Notes under the pieces: generated by a model
What the model was told of the DNA's origin: nothing
The model's input: only the letters and a program-made list of their open reading frames with translations
Database searches by the model: none
Part shown: positions 5,965 to 13,859 of the stretch, piece after piece
Layout: every line of letters begins with the position of its first letter
How positions within the stretch are numbered: the first letter of the stretch is position 1
Program-made: the position numbers and the translations under genes
NCBI GenBank assembly: GCA_934278005.1
Contig: CAKQWG010000077.1
Span: forward strand, 1 to 15,084
Source: an uncultured Pirellulaceae bacterium
GTDB lineage: Bacteria > Planctomycetota > Planctomycetia > Pirellulales > Pirellulaceae
DNA length: 15,084 nt
Direction of reading: 5' to 3'

Positions 5965-6486
5965 ATGACGACTATCGAAAAACACGCTGCGCAGGTCAGT
6001 TTGCCGGCCGGTGAGGGCCGGCCACGCCTGTCGGTTTTCGTCGTTTGGTGTCGCCTGCTGGTGTGTTTGGCAGCTCTGGCCGCCGCTCAGCAGTCTATCC
6101 GCTCTTTGCGCAGTCCTACCGCGGCAGCCCCCCAGCCCACAGCAGCTGAGCCCACCGTTTCCCAGCCCACTGCTCCCCATCCCAAAGCAGCTGAGCCCAC
6201 ACCAGCTCAGCGGGCCGCGCCGCGGTTTATGGTCGACGTGAATCGCGCGCCGCAGCATGAACTGGAAGCTCTGCCGGAGGTCGGCCCGAGCCTGGCGGCT
6301 CGCATCGTCGACTTTCGCATGGGGCAGGGACCATTTCGCCACGTCGACGATTTAATGCGCGTGCGCGGGTTCGGGCCACGCACGCTCGAACAGCTGCGGC
6401 CCATGCTGCTGGTAGGCCTGCCCCACGAGTCGCCGCGAGTGTCAAGGCAAAATATTGATTTGTATCCCACAGCATCAGATAACTGA
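5965..6486 (+). CDS. Membrane-anchored ComEA-like helix-hairpin-helix protein
   Basis: Predicted DNA-binding protein tethered to the cytoplasmic membrane, 173 aa from the chosen start. A hydrophobic segment at about 22-42 serves as an anchor or uncleaved signal. Next is a Pro/Ala/Thr linker (about 50-86) with repeated A-E-P-T and Q-P-T elements, then a ComEA-type domain (88-150). That domain has two helix-hairpin-helix units: LPEVGPSLAARIV (103-115) and VRGFGPRTLEQL (133-144). The arrangement matches ComEA, the competence DNA receptor, but no other competence genes are in the window, so DNA uptake is only one possibility. The start at 5965 is chosen for AGGGA four nt upstream and a promoter at 5895-5924. 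The frame is open to 5542, which would add a repetitive 141-residue extension. uvrB follows after 11 nt, so co-transcription is likely. Confidence 0.8.
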   Translation: MTTIEKHAAQVSLPAGEGRPRLSVFVVWCRLLVCLAALAAAQQSIRSLRSPTAAAPQPTAAEPTVSQPTAPHPKAAEPTPAQRAAPRFMVDVNRAPQHELEALPEVGPSLAARIVDFRMGQGPFRHVDDLMRVRGFGPRTLEQLRPMLLVGLPHESPRVSRQNIDLYPTASDN

Positions 6487-6497
6487 TTGGAACTTGC

Positions 6498-8588
6498 ATG
6501 TCCTCTGTCTCCCACGGCGCTCCCTTCCAGCTTGTCAGCCAGTTCGCGCCCGCAGGTGATCAGCCAGAAGCCATCGATAGCTTAGTGCGTGGTTTAGAAG
6601 CCAACGTTCGCGAGCAGGTGTTGATGGGTGTGACTGGCTCCGGTAAGACCTTTACCATGGCCAATGTCATCCAGCGTGTGCAGCGGCCGACCTTGATCCT
6701 CAGTCACAACAAAACTCTAGCCGCGCAGCTGTACTCTGAGTTCCGCGATTTTTTCCCGCACAACGCGGTTCATTACTTTGTTAGCTATTACGATTACTAT
6801 CAGCCAGAAGCCTACATTCCGGCCCGCGATGTGTACATCGAAAAGGACTCTTCGATCAACGAGGAGATCGACCGTTTGCGGCTGGCCGCTACCAGCGCCT
6901 TGGTCAGTCGCAACGACGTGATTATTGTCGCCAGTGTGTCCAGCATCTACGGCTTAGGCAACCCAGAGGACTATCGCGGAATGGTGGTGCCGCTCAAGGT
7001 TGGACAGACGATTAACCGCGACGACGTGCTATTGCAATTGGTCGACATTCAATATCAGCGCAACGACGTGGGCTTTGAACGATCTAAATTCCGAGTGCGT
7101 GGCGACTGCTTAGAGATCTGGCCCTCCTACGAAGAATTTTCGTATCGCATCGAACTCTGGGGAGATGACATCGAGCAGATATCAATTACGAACCCATTGA
7201 CCGGTGAAGTCATCTCTCGAGTGAATGACATATTTATCTACCCGGCTAAACACTTCGTCACACCTGAAGAGCGCGTCGAAGCGGCCATCGTATTGATTCG
7301 CGAAGAGTTGCGCGAGCAGTTGGCTAAGTTTGAAGCCGAAGGGAAACTGCTAGAGGCGCAGCGGCTCAACGCGCGAACTCGTTTTGACTTGGAGATGCTT
7401 CAGGAGGTGGGGCACTGTCCGGGAGTCGAAAACTACTCGCGGCCGTTGTCCGGCAAGCCACCCGGTGCCACGCCCGATACGCTGTACGACTTCTTTCCCG
7501 ATGACTTCTTGTTGATGGTTGACGAATCGCACGTCACGATTCCACAAGTCCGCGCTATGTATGCCGGCGACCGCAGTCGCAAGACCACCTTGGTCAATCA
7601 CGGTTTCCGCTTGCCCAGTGCGCTGGACAATCGCCCATTGATGTTCGACGAATGGGAGCAGAAGACGAAGCAAGTTATCTTTGTATCGGCCACTCCCAGC
7701 AACTACGAATTGGAAAAGACCGGAGGGGAAGTCGTAGAACAGGTCATTCGTCCCACCGGATTGCTCGACCCTGAGATCGAGGTCATTGCCGCGCGCGGGC
7801 AAGTGGCGCATCTGTTGGGCGAGATCCGCTTGCGGGCCGAACGCGACGAACGCACGTTGGTGACCGCGCTGACCAAACGCTTGGCCGAAGATCTGGCCGG
7901 ATATCTCACCGAGCAAAACGTCCGCTGTCGCTGGTTGCACAGTGAACTGGATGCGTTTGAACGCGTCGAACTGCTATACGATTTGCGGCAGGGCAAGTTC
8001 GATTGCTTGGTCGGTGTTAACCTACTGCGGGAAGGGCTCGATTTGCCCGAGGTGTCTTTGGTCGCCGTGCTCGACGCTGACAAAGAGGGCTTTTTGCGCA
8101 GCGAGACCTCCCTCATCCAAACCATCGGACGGGCCGCGCGGAACGTCAATTCAAAAGTCATCCTGTTTGCTGATAAGATGACCGCAGCCATGCAAGCTGC
8201 CATCGATGAAACCCAGCGTCGGCGCAAGATTCAACAGGAGTTTAATCAGGCCCACGGCATTGTCCCCACCACCGTCAAGCGTGAGATTAAGTCGGGCATT
8301 CACAGCGCCGCGGCCGCTCATCGGCAAGCGCGCGATGTGATCAGTGGCAAGACTTCCACAGGCGGTCAGTTGATCACTGAAGACTTCTTGGAAGAGCTCG
8401 AATCGCAAATGTTGCAAGCTGCTGAAGATCTGGAATTTGAACGCGCTGCAACGCTCCGCGATCAGGTGACTTCTCTACGCGATCGAGTGGGTGAGACGGT
8501 CGAAGACTACGCGAAATCCTCGGCACAGCCCAGCGGGCCACGCCGGCGTGGGAAATCCAAAAGCCGCGTTCCCAGACCCAAGAAATAG
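6498..8588 (+). CDS. uvrB: UvrABC excinuclease subunit B
   Basis: Helicase-like damage-recognition subunit of nucleotide excision repair. It receives DNA from UvrA, verifies the lesion and recruits UvrC. Visible features are the Walker A motif GVTGSGKT (44-51), the aromatic beta-hairpin YYDYYQPEAYIP (97-108) that inserts between strands, DESH (342-345, Walker B), and the late helicase motifs GVNLLREGLDLPE and QTIGRAARN. A UVR domain for contact with UvrC or UvrA lies at about 629-664. A basic tail (GPRRRGKSKSR and following) ends the 696-aa protein. E. coli UvrB has 673 residues, so the length is normal. TTGGAAC about 5 nt before the ATG can act as the ribosome binding site. It is 11 nt after the HhH gene, with no promoter in between, so expression probably comes from 5895-5924. 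Confidence 0.98.
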   Translation: MSSVSHGAPFQLVSQFAPAGDQPEAIDSLVRGLEANVREQVLMGVTGSGKTFTMANVIQRVQRPTLILSHNKTLAAQLYSEFRDFFPHNAVHYFVSYYDYYQPEAYIPARDVYIEKDSSINEEIDRLRLAATSALVSRNDVIIVASVSSIYGLGNPEDYRGMVVPLKVGQTINRDDVLLQLVDIQYQRNDVGFERSKFRVRGDCLEIWPSYEEFSYRIELWGDDIEQISITNPLTGEVISRVNDIFIYPAKHFVTPEERVEAAIVLIREELREQLAKFEAEGKLLEAQRLNARTRFDLEMLQEVGHCPGVENYSRPLSGKPPGATPDTLYDFFPDDFLLMVDESHVTIPQVRAMYAGDRSRKTTLVNHGFRLPSALDNRPLMFDEWEQKTKQVIFVSATPSNYELEKTGGEVVEQVIRPTGLLDPEIEVIAARGQVAHLLGEIRLRAERDERTLVTALTKRLAEDLAGYLTEQNVRCRWLHSELDAFERVELLYDLRQGKFDCLVGVNLLREGLDLPEVSLVAVLDADKEGFLRSETSLIQTIGRAARNVNSKVILFADKMTAAMQAAIDETQRRRKIQQEFNQAHGIVPTTVKREIKSGIHSAAAAHRQARDVISGKTSTGGQLITEDFLEELESQMLQAAEDLEFERAATLRDQVTSLRDRVGETVEDYAKSSAQPSGPRRRGKSKSRVPRPKK

Positions 8589-8708
8589 TCATCATCGACG
8601 CGCAGCACGCCAATGTATGCTGGCGAATCCGTGCGCCGCATCAACGACAGATTATCGGTTAGAATGCATGGCTGTCGCTTTCGTTCCGGTTCGCAGGAGT
8701 AAAGTTTT

Positions 8709-9815
8709 ATGGCCTCGGCACCTCGTTTTATCATGCTCGGCGGATTCCTCGGGGCCGGTAAAACCACAGCGGTTTCACGACTCGCCAGTCGCTTTCAGGC
8801 CGCAGGTAAAAATGTCGCTATCGTGACCAACGACCAAGCGGCTGATCTGGTCGATACACTCACGCTTCGGGCTCAAGGCTTTAGCGTGGGAGAAGTAGCC
8901 GGATCGTGCTTCTGCTGCGATTTCAACGAGCTGACGCGCACGGTCGAATCGCTCAGCCACACCCAGCGCCCCGATGTGGTCCTGGCCGAACCCGTGGGTA
9001 GTTGCACCGATCTAGTGGCTACGGTCATTCGGCCTCTGGAGCAAATCTACAGCCAACCCTTCGAAATTTCCCCCTACGGTGTAATTATCAAACCCAGTCA
9101 CGGTGCCAAAATTTTGGGTGGTGCAGGACAACGCGGATTTTCTCCGAAGGCGGAGTACATCTTCCGAAAGCAAATCGAAGAAGCCGATTTCGTCATTATC
9201 AATAGAATCGATGAGCTATCGCAGAATCAGCTCGAAGACCTGACTGCAAAACTTGCTGAGCAATACCCTACGACTCCAGTCCTGCGCATCTCAGCCAAGC
9301 GCGGAGACGGTTTCGACGAACTCTGCCAACACTTGGAACTGCGAGGCCAGTTCGGAAAGCGAGCGATGGACGTGGACTACGACATCTATGCCGCGGGAGA
9401 GGCAGAACTCGGTTGGCTGAATTGCCAAGCCAACCTGCGTGCCGACGCGGCGTTTGACTTAGACCAATTCCTGATGGCATTGCTGGGACAACTGCACGCG
9501 CGACTGTTAAGTCTGGACGCTGAAACGGCGCATTTAAAAGTTATCGGGATGGCAGAGGGGGTTTACGCAGTCGCCAACTTGATCAGCAATGAGGACCGGC
9601 CGGTGCTGTCCCTGGCTTCTAATTGGCATGGTGCTGAAGTTGATCTGGTGGTCAATGCTCGAGTCGCCACATCGCCTGAAGAGCTCGAGCTGATTGTTCG
9701 CGATGCGCTGGTTGCGCAGGCCTCGGCCGTCGGAGCCAACATCGATATTCGCTCGCTGCAGTGCTTCCGGCCTGGTCGCCCCGTGCCTACTCACCGCATG
9801 ACCGCTAATGGCTAG
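8709..9815 (+). CDS. CobW/HypB/UreG-type (P47K) GTPase
   Basis: G3E-family P-loop GTPase, 368 aa, cytoplasmic. These proteins usually deliver metals or insert cofactors into target enzymes. Evidence: Walker A GGFLGAGKTT (11-20); the metal-binding C-x-C-C signature in GSCFCC (Cys67, Cys69, Cys70); an AEPVG segment (93-97) where CobW proteins usually have ETTG/ETSG; and NRID (165-168) in place of the base-recognition NKxD. No histidine-rich stretch is present. The C-terminal half (about 240-368) does not obviously match the standard CobW C-terminal domain and may define a subfamily. AGGAG (8695-8699) lies 9 nt before the ATG. A lone TAGAAT at 8660-8665 could be a -10 box, but no clear -35 accompanies it. 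No metalloenzyme or cobalamin gene is adjacent, so the client is unknown. Confidence 0.88.
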   Translation: MASAPRFIMLGGFLGAGKTTAVSRLASRFQAAGKNVAIVTNDQAADLVDTLTLRAQGFSVGEVAGSCFCCDFNELTRTVESLSHTQRPDVVLAEPVGSCTDLVATVIRPLEQIYSQPFEISPYGVIIKPSHGAKILGGAGQRGFSPKAEYIFRKQIEEADFVIINRIDELSQNQLEDLTAKLAEQYPTTPVLRISAKRGDGFDELCQHLELRGQFGKRAMDVDYDIYAAGEAELGWLNCQANLRADAAFDLDQFLMALLGQLHARLLSLDAETAHLKVIGMAEGVYAVANLISNEDRPVLSLASNWHGAEVDLVVNARVATSPEELELIVRDALVAQASAVGANIDIRSLQCFRPGRPVPTHRMTANG

Positions 9816-9903
9816 CTTGGTTAGCCCTCGACAGCGAACGAATCCTTGAGAACCTTACGACCTGTTTGCACACCACGACTCTCTCGATAGGAAGTGTCCA
9901 TCG

Positions 9904-11223
9904 ATGCTGAAAAACATTGCCCTCTGTAGCTGCCTTGCGCTGCTGACTCTGACTTGCTCAGCGGCGCGCGCGCAAGACACCGCGCCAACGCGAAAATGGA
10001 TCGAATCCCAACTGCCGGACCTGCTGCAGATCTATACTCATCTGCACCAGCATCCCGAGCTGTCGTTTCATGAAACGGCCACTGCGAAGTATGTCGCTCA
10101 AGCTTGGCGCGATGCCGGTTATACGGTTACGGAGCACGTGGGGGGGGCTGGAGTTGTCGGCTTGCTCAGCAACGGCCAGGGTCCGACAGTTATGCTCCGC
10201 ACCGACCTGGACGCTTTGCCGGTAACCGAGATGACTGGGCTTCCCTATGCTTCGGAGCAGACCGCAGTGACCGAATCGGGCGCATCGACTGGTGTCATGC
10301 ACGCGTGTGGGCACGACATCCATATGACCAACTTGATCGGCGTGGCTCGATATTTCGCAGAGCATCGCTCTGCATGGCAGGGGACGCTGATGCTCATCGG
10401 CCAGCCCGCCGAAGAGCGCGGGGCGGGAGCCAAAGCGATGCTGCAGGACGGACTGTTCGAGCGTTTTGGAAAACCCGATTACGCCATTGCGCTGCACTGC
10501 GAGAGCAACACGCCCACGGGTAAAGTCGCACTCAGCCCCGGCTATTCCATGGCCAACGTGGATTCTGTTGATATCACCGTCAAGGGTAAAGGCGGTCATG
10601 GTTCTGCGCCGGAAAGCACCATCGATCCGATTGTGCAAGCTGCAGAGTTGATCATGTCGTTGCAGGCAATCGTCTCGCGCGAGGTTAAGCCCAGCGAGTC
10701 AGCCGTGGTTACGGTCGGCGCGATCCACGGCGGCACCAAGCACAATATCATCGGCGACTCGTGCCACTTGCAGTTGACAGTCCGTAGCTATTCGCCCGAA
10801 GTTCGCAAGCAGCTTCTGTCATCCATCAAGCGCAAGGCCATGGCGGTATCCATGGCCTACGACGCGCCGGCGCCGGATATTACCACCTCTGAAGGGACTC
10901 CCGCTCTAGAGAACAACGCCCAGCTGACGCCGCAAGTGATCGACAGTCTGCGGTTGGCCTTGGGCTCCGAGAACGTGCTGCCCATGCCGCCGGTAATGGG
11001 TGGTGAGGACTTCAGCCAGTTTGGCTTGGCCGGCGTGCCCATCGTGATGGTTCGCCTGGGTGTCATCGCCCCTGAGCGACTAGCCCGCTTCGCGGAGCTC
11101 GGCCAGCAACCTCCCTCGCTCCACTCTCCGGCCTTTTATCCCGATGCACACGACGCATTGGCGACTGGCGTATTAGCGATGATTAGCGCCGCGTCCGACT
11201 TGCTGCCGCCAGATGGTCGCTAG
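9904..11223 (+). CDS. Exported M20D-family amidohydrolase
   Basis: Secreted zinc or manganese amidohydrolase of the hippurate / N-acyl-amino-acid / IAA-amino-acid hydrolase group. A signal peptide covers residues 1-23 (hydrophobic 5-18, cleavage expected after A-R-A before Gln24). The lipobox fit is poor because Thr precedes the Cys. M20D motifs: HQHPELSFHE (48-57), RTDLDALP (99-106), HACGHD (133-138; Cys135 and His137 as metal ligands), PAEERGAG (168-175; catalytic Glu170/171), His198, GHGSAPE (231-237, dimerisation-lid histidine), GGEDF near 368-372, and the late ligand His407 in LHSPAF. Length of 439 aa is normal for the family plus signal. AGGAA at 9889-9893 lies 10 nt before the ATG. The natural amide substrate cannot be inferred. 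Confidence 0.92.
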   Translation: MLKNIALCSCLALLTLTCSAARAQDTAPTRKWIESQLPDLLQIYTHLHQHPELSFHETATAKYVAQAWRDAGYTVTEHVGGAGVVGLLSNGQGPTVMLRTDLDALPVTEMTGLPYASEQTAVTESGASTGVMHACGHDIHMTNLIGVARYFAEHRSAWQGTLMLIGQPAEERGAGAKAMLQDGLFERFGKPDYAIALHCESNTPTGKVALSPGYSMANVDSVDITVKGKGGHGSAPESTIDPIVQAAELIMSLQAIVSREVKPSESAVVTVGAIHGGTKHNIIGDSCHLQLTVRSYSPEVRKQLLSSIKRKAMAVSMAYDAPAPDITTSEGTPALENNAQLTPQVIDSLRLALGSENVLPMPPVMGGEDFSQFGLAGVPIVMVRLGVIAPERLARFAELGQQPPSLHSPAFYPDAHDALATGVLAMISAASDLLPPDGR

Positions 11224-11308
11224 CCTTCAGTCTGCCCGGGCACTGCACAGCTGCCGCGGCGTATTACTCCTGGCGCACCGGTAGTTAGCGATCTAAGTGC
11301 CTGGCGGT

Positions 11309-11336
11309 TTGTACTTACTGGGTTTTGCTCTACAAT
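11309..11336 (+). promoter_or_regulatory. Possible sigma70-like promoter for MBL-fold gene
   Basis: TACAAT (11331-11336) matches five of six positions of the -10 consensus. TTGTAC (11309-11314) with a 16-nt spacer is a weak -35. It would start transcription near 11343, about 43 nt before the MBL-fold ATG. This is plausible because the upstream gene ends at 11223, but the -35 match is poor. Confidence 0.4.
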
Positions 11337-11385
11337 TCGATGACACTAACTTCGTCCTCTGACCCATAGTGAGCTGCTGGCACCG

Positions 11386-12168
11386 ATGTTGGAACGCAAA
11401 CCAATTTTCCCCAACGTGATCGAACTGAACTTTCAAGCTGGTCACGTGATCGGTTGCAATGTCTATTTGATCTTTGATGGGGACGAATGGATATTGATCG
11501 ATGTGGGTTACGAGGAGTCGGTCGAAGAGATTATCGAACTGATACGCGAGCTCGATTTTCCACTCTCCAAATGCAAGATGCTCGTAGCCACCCACGCCGA
11601 CGTCGATCATGTGCAGGGGATGGCCTTGGCAAAACAGACTCTCAAAGCCCAGCTCAGCTCGCACCCGATCGCCGCCAAACTGCTGGCCAGAGGGGACACG
11701 CTGCAGACTTTTGCGGTCATCGAAGCTCAGGATATTCACTTGGATATGCCAAAAGTTGAAACGGACGTACTGATCGACGAAGGCTCGGTGATCGAAGTGG
11801 GCAAACTGCGTTTGGAGGTTTGGGCTACACCTGGGCATGCCGACTGCCAGTTATCCTTCCGCATGGGAGACCTGCTTTTTAGTGGGGACAACATCTATCG
11901 CGACGGGTGCGTGGGAGCTATCGACGCGCACCACGGTAGCGACATTCCCGCCTTCATACGCTCGCTACAGCGCATTCGCAACTCGGACGTGAAATGGCTG
12001 CTTCCGAGCCACGGCCCGATTTTCCGCAAAGACAATGCGTTGCTGGACAGCACTATTGAGCGTTTGCAAGGCTACCTGCACATGGCGGATTTCGGGACTT
12101 GCGCTACCGAATGGCCGCTGATGGATCAGTGGGAAGAGGAGATCGCCCAGGGCAAGCTGCCCGAGTAA
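11386..12168 (+). CDS. Metallo-beta-lactamase-fold hydrolase with HxDxDH motif
   Basis: Cytoplasmic MBL-fold protein of 260 aa, similar in layout to glyoxalase II and lactonase-type enzymes. The fold motifs are present in order: D39 in LIDVG, the metal motif at 70-75, TPGHADC with His151, SGDN with Asp168, and PSHGP with His209. The first metal motif reads H70-A-D72-V-D74-H75, so the second histidine of the usual HxHxDH is aspartate. An acidic ligand at this position is known from di-iron MBL enzymes such as flavodiiron proteins (HxExDH), so a non-zinc or mixed centre is possible. There is no signal peptide. No good Shine-Dalgarno precedes the ATG. The C-terminal part (about 215-260) is a helical extension. 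The substrate is unknown. Confidence 0.9.
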   Translation: MLERKPIFPNVIELNFQAGHVIGCNVYLIFDGDEWILIDVGYEESVEEIIELIRELDFPLSKCKMLVATHADVDHVQGMALAKQTLKAQLSSHPIAAKLLARGDTLQTFAVIEAQDIHLDMPKVETDVLIDEGSVIEVGKLRLEVWATPGHADCQLSFRMGDLLFSGDNIYRDGCVGAIDAHHGSDIPAFIRSLQRIRNSDVKWLLPSHGPIFRKDNALLDSTIERLQGYLHMADFGTCATEWPLMDQWEEEIAQGKLPE

Positions 12169-12256
12169 TCGCCGCAGCGACAGCAACTAAATCCTCAATA
12201 GTACTCATTCTAGGTGGGTCTATAAGGCTTTTTCTGTGCCGAAACGTAGTTAGCCC

Positions 12257-12285
12257 TTGACGATTCGGTAAAAAAAGCATTAAAT
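12257..12285 (+). promoter_or_regulatory. Promoter of tRNA-Thr
   Basis: TTGACG (12257-12262, five of six) and TTAAAT (12280-12285) are separated by exactly 17 nt. They lie in the only AT-rich patch of this interval. Transcription would start near 12292, leaving a leader of about 54 nt before the tRNA. The downstream TPR gene could be read from the same promoter. Confidence 0.6.
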
Positions 12286-12345
12286 TTTTGGTTCCCCTCA
12301 ATAGGCCCTCGCGAAGGAACCGTCTTGCGATCTGCGGTTTAGGAC

Positions 12346-12419
12346 GCCAGCGTAGCTTCAATTGGCAGAGCACCGCATTCGTAATGCGGGGGTTGCGGGT
12401 TCAACTCCCGCCGCTGGCT
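12346..12419 (+). tRNA. tRNA-Thr (anticodon CGT)
   Basis: A complete cloverleaf folds by eye. The acceptor stem is GCCAGCG (12346-12352) with CGCTGGC (12412-12418), all seven pairs matched. The D-stem is GCTT/GAGC (one G-T pair). The anticodon stem CCGCA/TGCGG surrounds the loop TTCGTAA, giving anticodon CGT at 12380-12382. The variable loop has 5 nt. The T-arm is GCGGG/CCCGC with loop TTCAACT. The discriminator base is T. CCA is not encoded, so it must be added enzymatically. The second acceptor pair is C-G, which fits threonine identity. The anticodon reads ACG codons. Confidence 0.95.
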
Positions 12420-12502
12420 CTTGGCGGAACAAATCCACGGTAAACGACGATCGTATTTTCCCTCGCGACACTTAGCAACCAACACCCAGGAGTCATTCTA
12501 GG

Positions 12503-13828
12503 ATGGCGGACGCATCGGTACTCGATATGCGCGACATGGTGGTTTCAAACCAGTCATTCGGGCCCACTGAAATTCGGCAAATCTGCAAGACGATTTCCGA
12601 AGACTACAGTCAACTTGGAATCTTGCGCGACGCGGTCACTGAGTTGGCGCAAGTCAGCGACCGCAGTCCTGCGCAATCGGTGCGCTTAGGCGTGAGCCAG
12701 TATTTACTGGGTAAATTCAGTGAGGCACTGGATACTTTGTCGCACGCCGATGGCAGTGCGCTGGCTCTGTTTTACTTGGCCAAAACAGAATTTCAGCTGC
12801 TGCACTATGAAGATGCGCTGAAGCACTTCGCGGCTGCCAAGGGGGCGGGCTACGACGCCGATCAGTGCCAAATCTCTTCGGCGGAGGTTCTGCGTTACCA
12901 GGGCAAGTTGCCTGAGTCGATGGACATCCTGGACAACATATTCGGGCCGGCTGAGCAGACGGCCGAGTACAACTACCAGCGTGGTGCGACCGTCGCCATG
13001 CGCGACGGGCACACCGAAGAGGTCTCGCGTCTGTACAATCGCGCGCTGCAGTACGACGATCGCCATCCAGGCGCACTGTTTGGATTGGCCCTTGAAAGCG
13101 ACCGACGTGGCGATGACGACCACGCCTTGCAGTTGTATGAGCGCGCCGCCTCGTGTTTCCCTGCTCACATTGGCACGCTGATCAACCTGGGCATCGTCTA
13201 CGAAGATCGCAACGATTTTGCCAAAGCGCAGGGGTGCTACAAGCGCGTCTTGGATGTGTTTCCTGACCATCCCCGAGCTCGGTTGTACATGAAAGACGCT
13301 TCGGCCTCGGGCAACGTCTTCTATGATGAAGATTCTGCGCGGCAGAGCGAACGACTGAGCCAGTTGCTGAGCATCTCGGTCAACGATTTCGAGCTCTCGG
13401 TCCGCAGCCGCAATTGCCTGCAGAAGATGGGCATCGAAACGCTGGGCGATTTGGTGCGCACCTCCGAGCAACAGCTGTTATCGAGCAAAAACTTTGGCGA
13501 TACCAGCCTGCAAGAGATTCGCGAAATGCTCTCCAGCAAAGGCTTGGGACTGGGCCAATTCGCCGACCAGCAGCGCGAACCGGATCCACCGCTAGATACT
13601 TCCGGATTAACTCCCGACCAACAAGCGGTACTGGATCGTCCGATCTCCGATCTGAACCTGTCCGTGCGGGCGCGCAAATGCATGGTGCGTTTGGGAATCA
13701 ACACGATCAGCGAACTGATGCGCAAGACCGCCGACGACCTGCTCGAATCCAAGAACTTTGGCGTGACCAGCCTTAACGAGGTCCGCGCAAAGCTCGAAGG
13801 CTTGTCGCTGAAGCTGCGTGGTGATTGA
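12503..13828 (+). CDS. TPR protein with two C-terminal RNAP alpha-CTD-type domains
   Basis: A 441-aa soluble protein. Residues about 35-265 are helical tetratricopeptide-like repeats (clear units near 85-115, 155-185, 187-220 and 223-255, with A-L-x-x-[FY] endings). Two tandem modules resembling the RNA polymerase alpha C-terminal domain follow, at about 291-353 and 379-438. The first has LSVRSRNCL (298-306) and NFGDTSLQEI (330-339). The second has LSVRARKCM (386-394) and NFGVTSLNEV (418-427). Arg301 and Arg389 align with alpha Arg265, the main DNA contact, so DNA or activator binding is plausible. Asn268 is kept in the first module (Asn304) but is Lys392 in the second, and Lys298 is Thr in both. 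It is not rpoA, because the alpha N-terminal dimerisation domain is absent. AGGAG (12488-12492) is 10 nt before the ATG. tRNA-Thr lies 83 nt upstream and tgt 31 nt downstream. Confidence 0.88.
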   Translation: MADASVLDMRDMVVSNQSFGPTEIRQICKTISEDYSQLGILRDAVTELAQVSDRSPAQSVRLGVSQYLLGKFSEALDTLSHADGSALALFYLAKTEFQLLHYEDALKHFAAAKGAGYDADQCQISSAEVLRYQGKLPESMDILDNIFGPAEQTAEYNYQRGATVAMRDGHTEEVSRLYNRALQYDDRHPGALFGLALESDRRGDDDHALQLYERAASCFPAHIGTLINLGIVYEDRNDFAKAQGCYKRVLDVFPDHPRARLYMKDASASGNVFYDEDSARQSERLSQLLSISVNDFELSVRSRNCLQKMGIETLGDLVRTSEQQLLSSKNFGDTSLQEIREMLSSKGLGLGQFADQQREPDPPLDTSGLTPDQQAVLDRPISDLNLSVRARKCMVRLGINTISELMRKTADDLLESKNFGVTSLNEVRAKLEGLSLKLRGD

Positions 13829-13859
13829 TCTGCCTGTCAATTAGGCGTGAAAGCAGCGG

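Noticed and set aside
5704..6342. Minus-strand ORF rich in C-R-D-S-R repeats
   Set aside because: It is the antisense reading of the minisatellite and the Pro/Ala linker of the HhH gene, with no ribosome binding site or domain.
12346..12419. tRNA-Thr as an integration site of a mobile island
   Set aside because: No integrase, no repeated 3' tRNA fragment and no change in gene character is seen on either side.
12503..13828. RNA polymerase alpha subunit (rpoA)
   Set aside because: The alpha N-terminal dimerisation domain is missing. The N-terminal part is TPR-like, and the C-terminal domain is duplicated.
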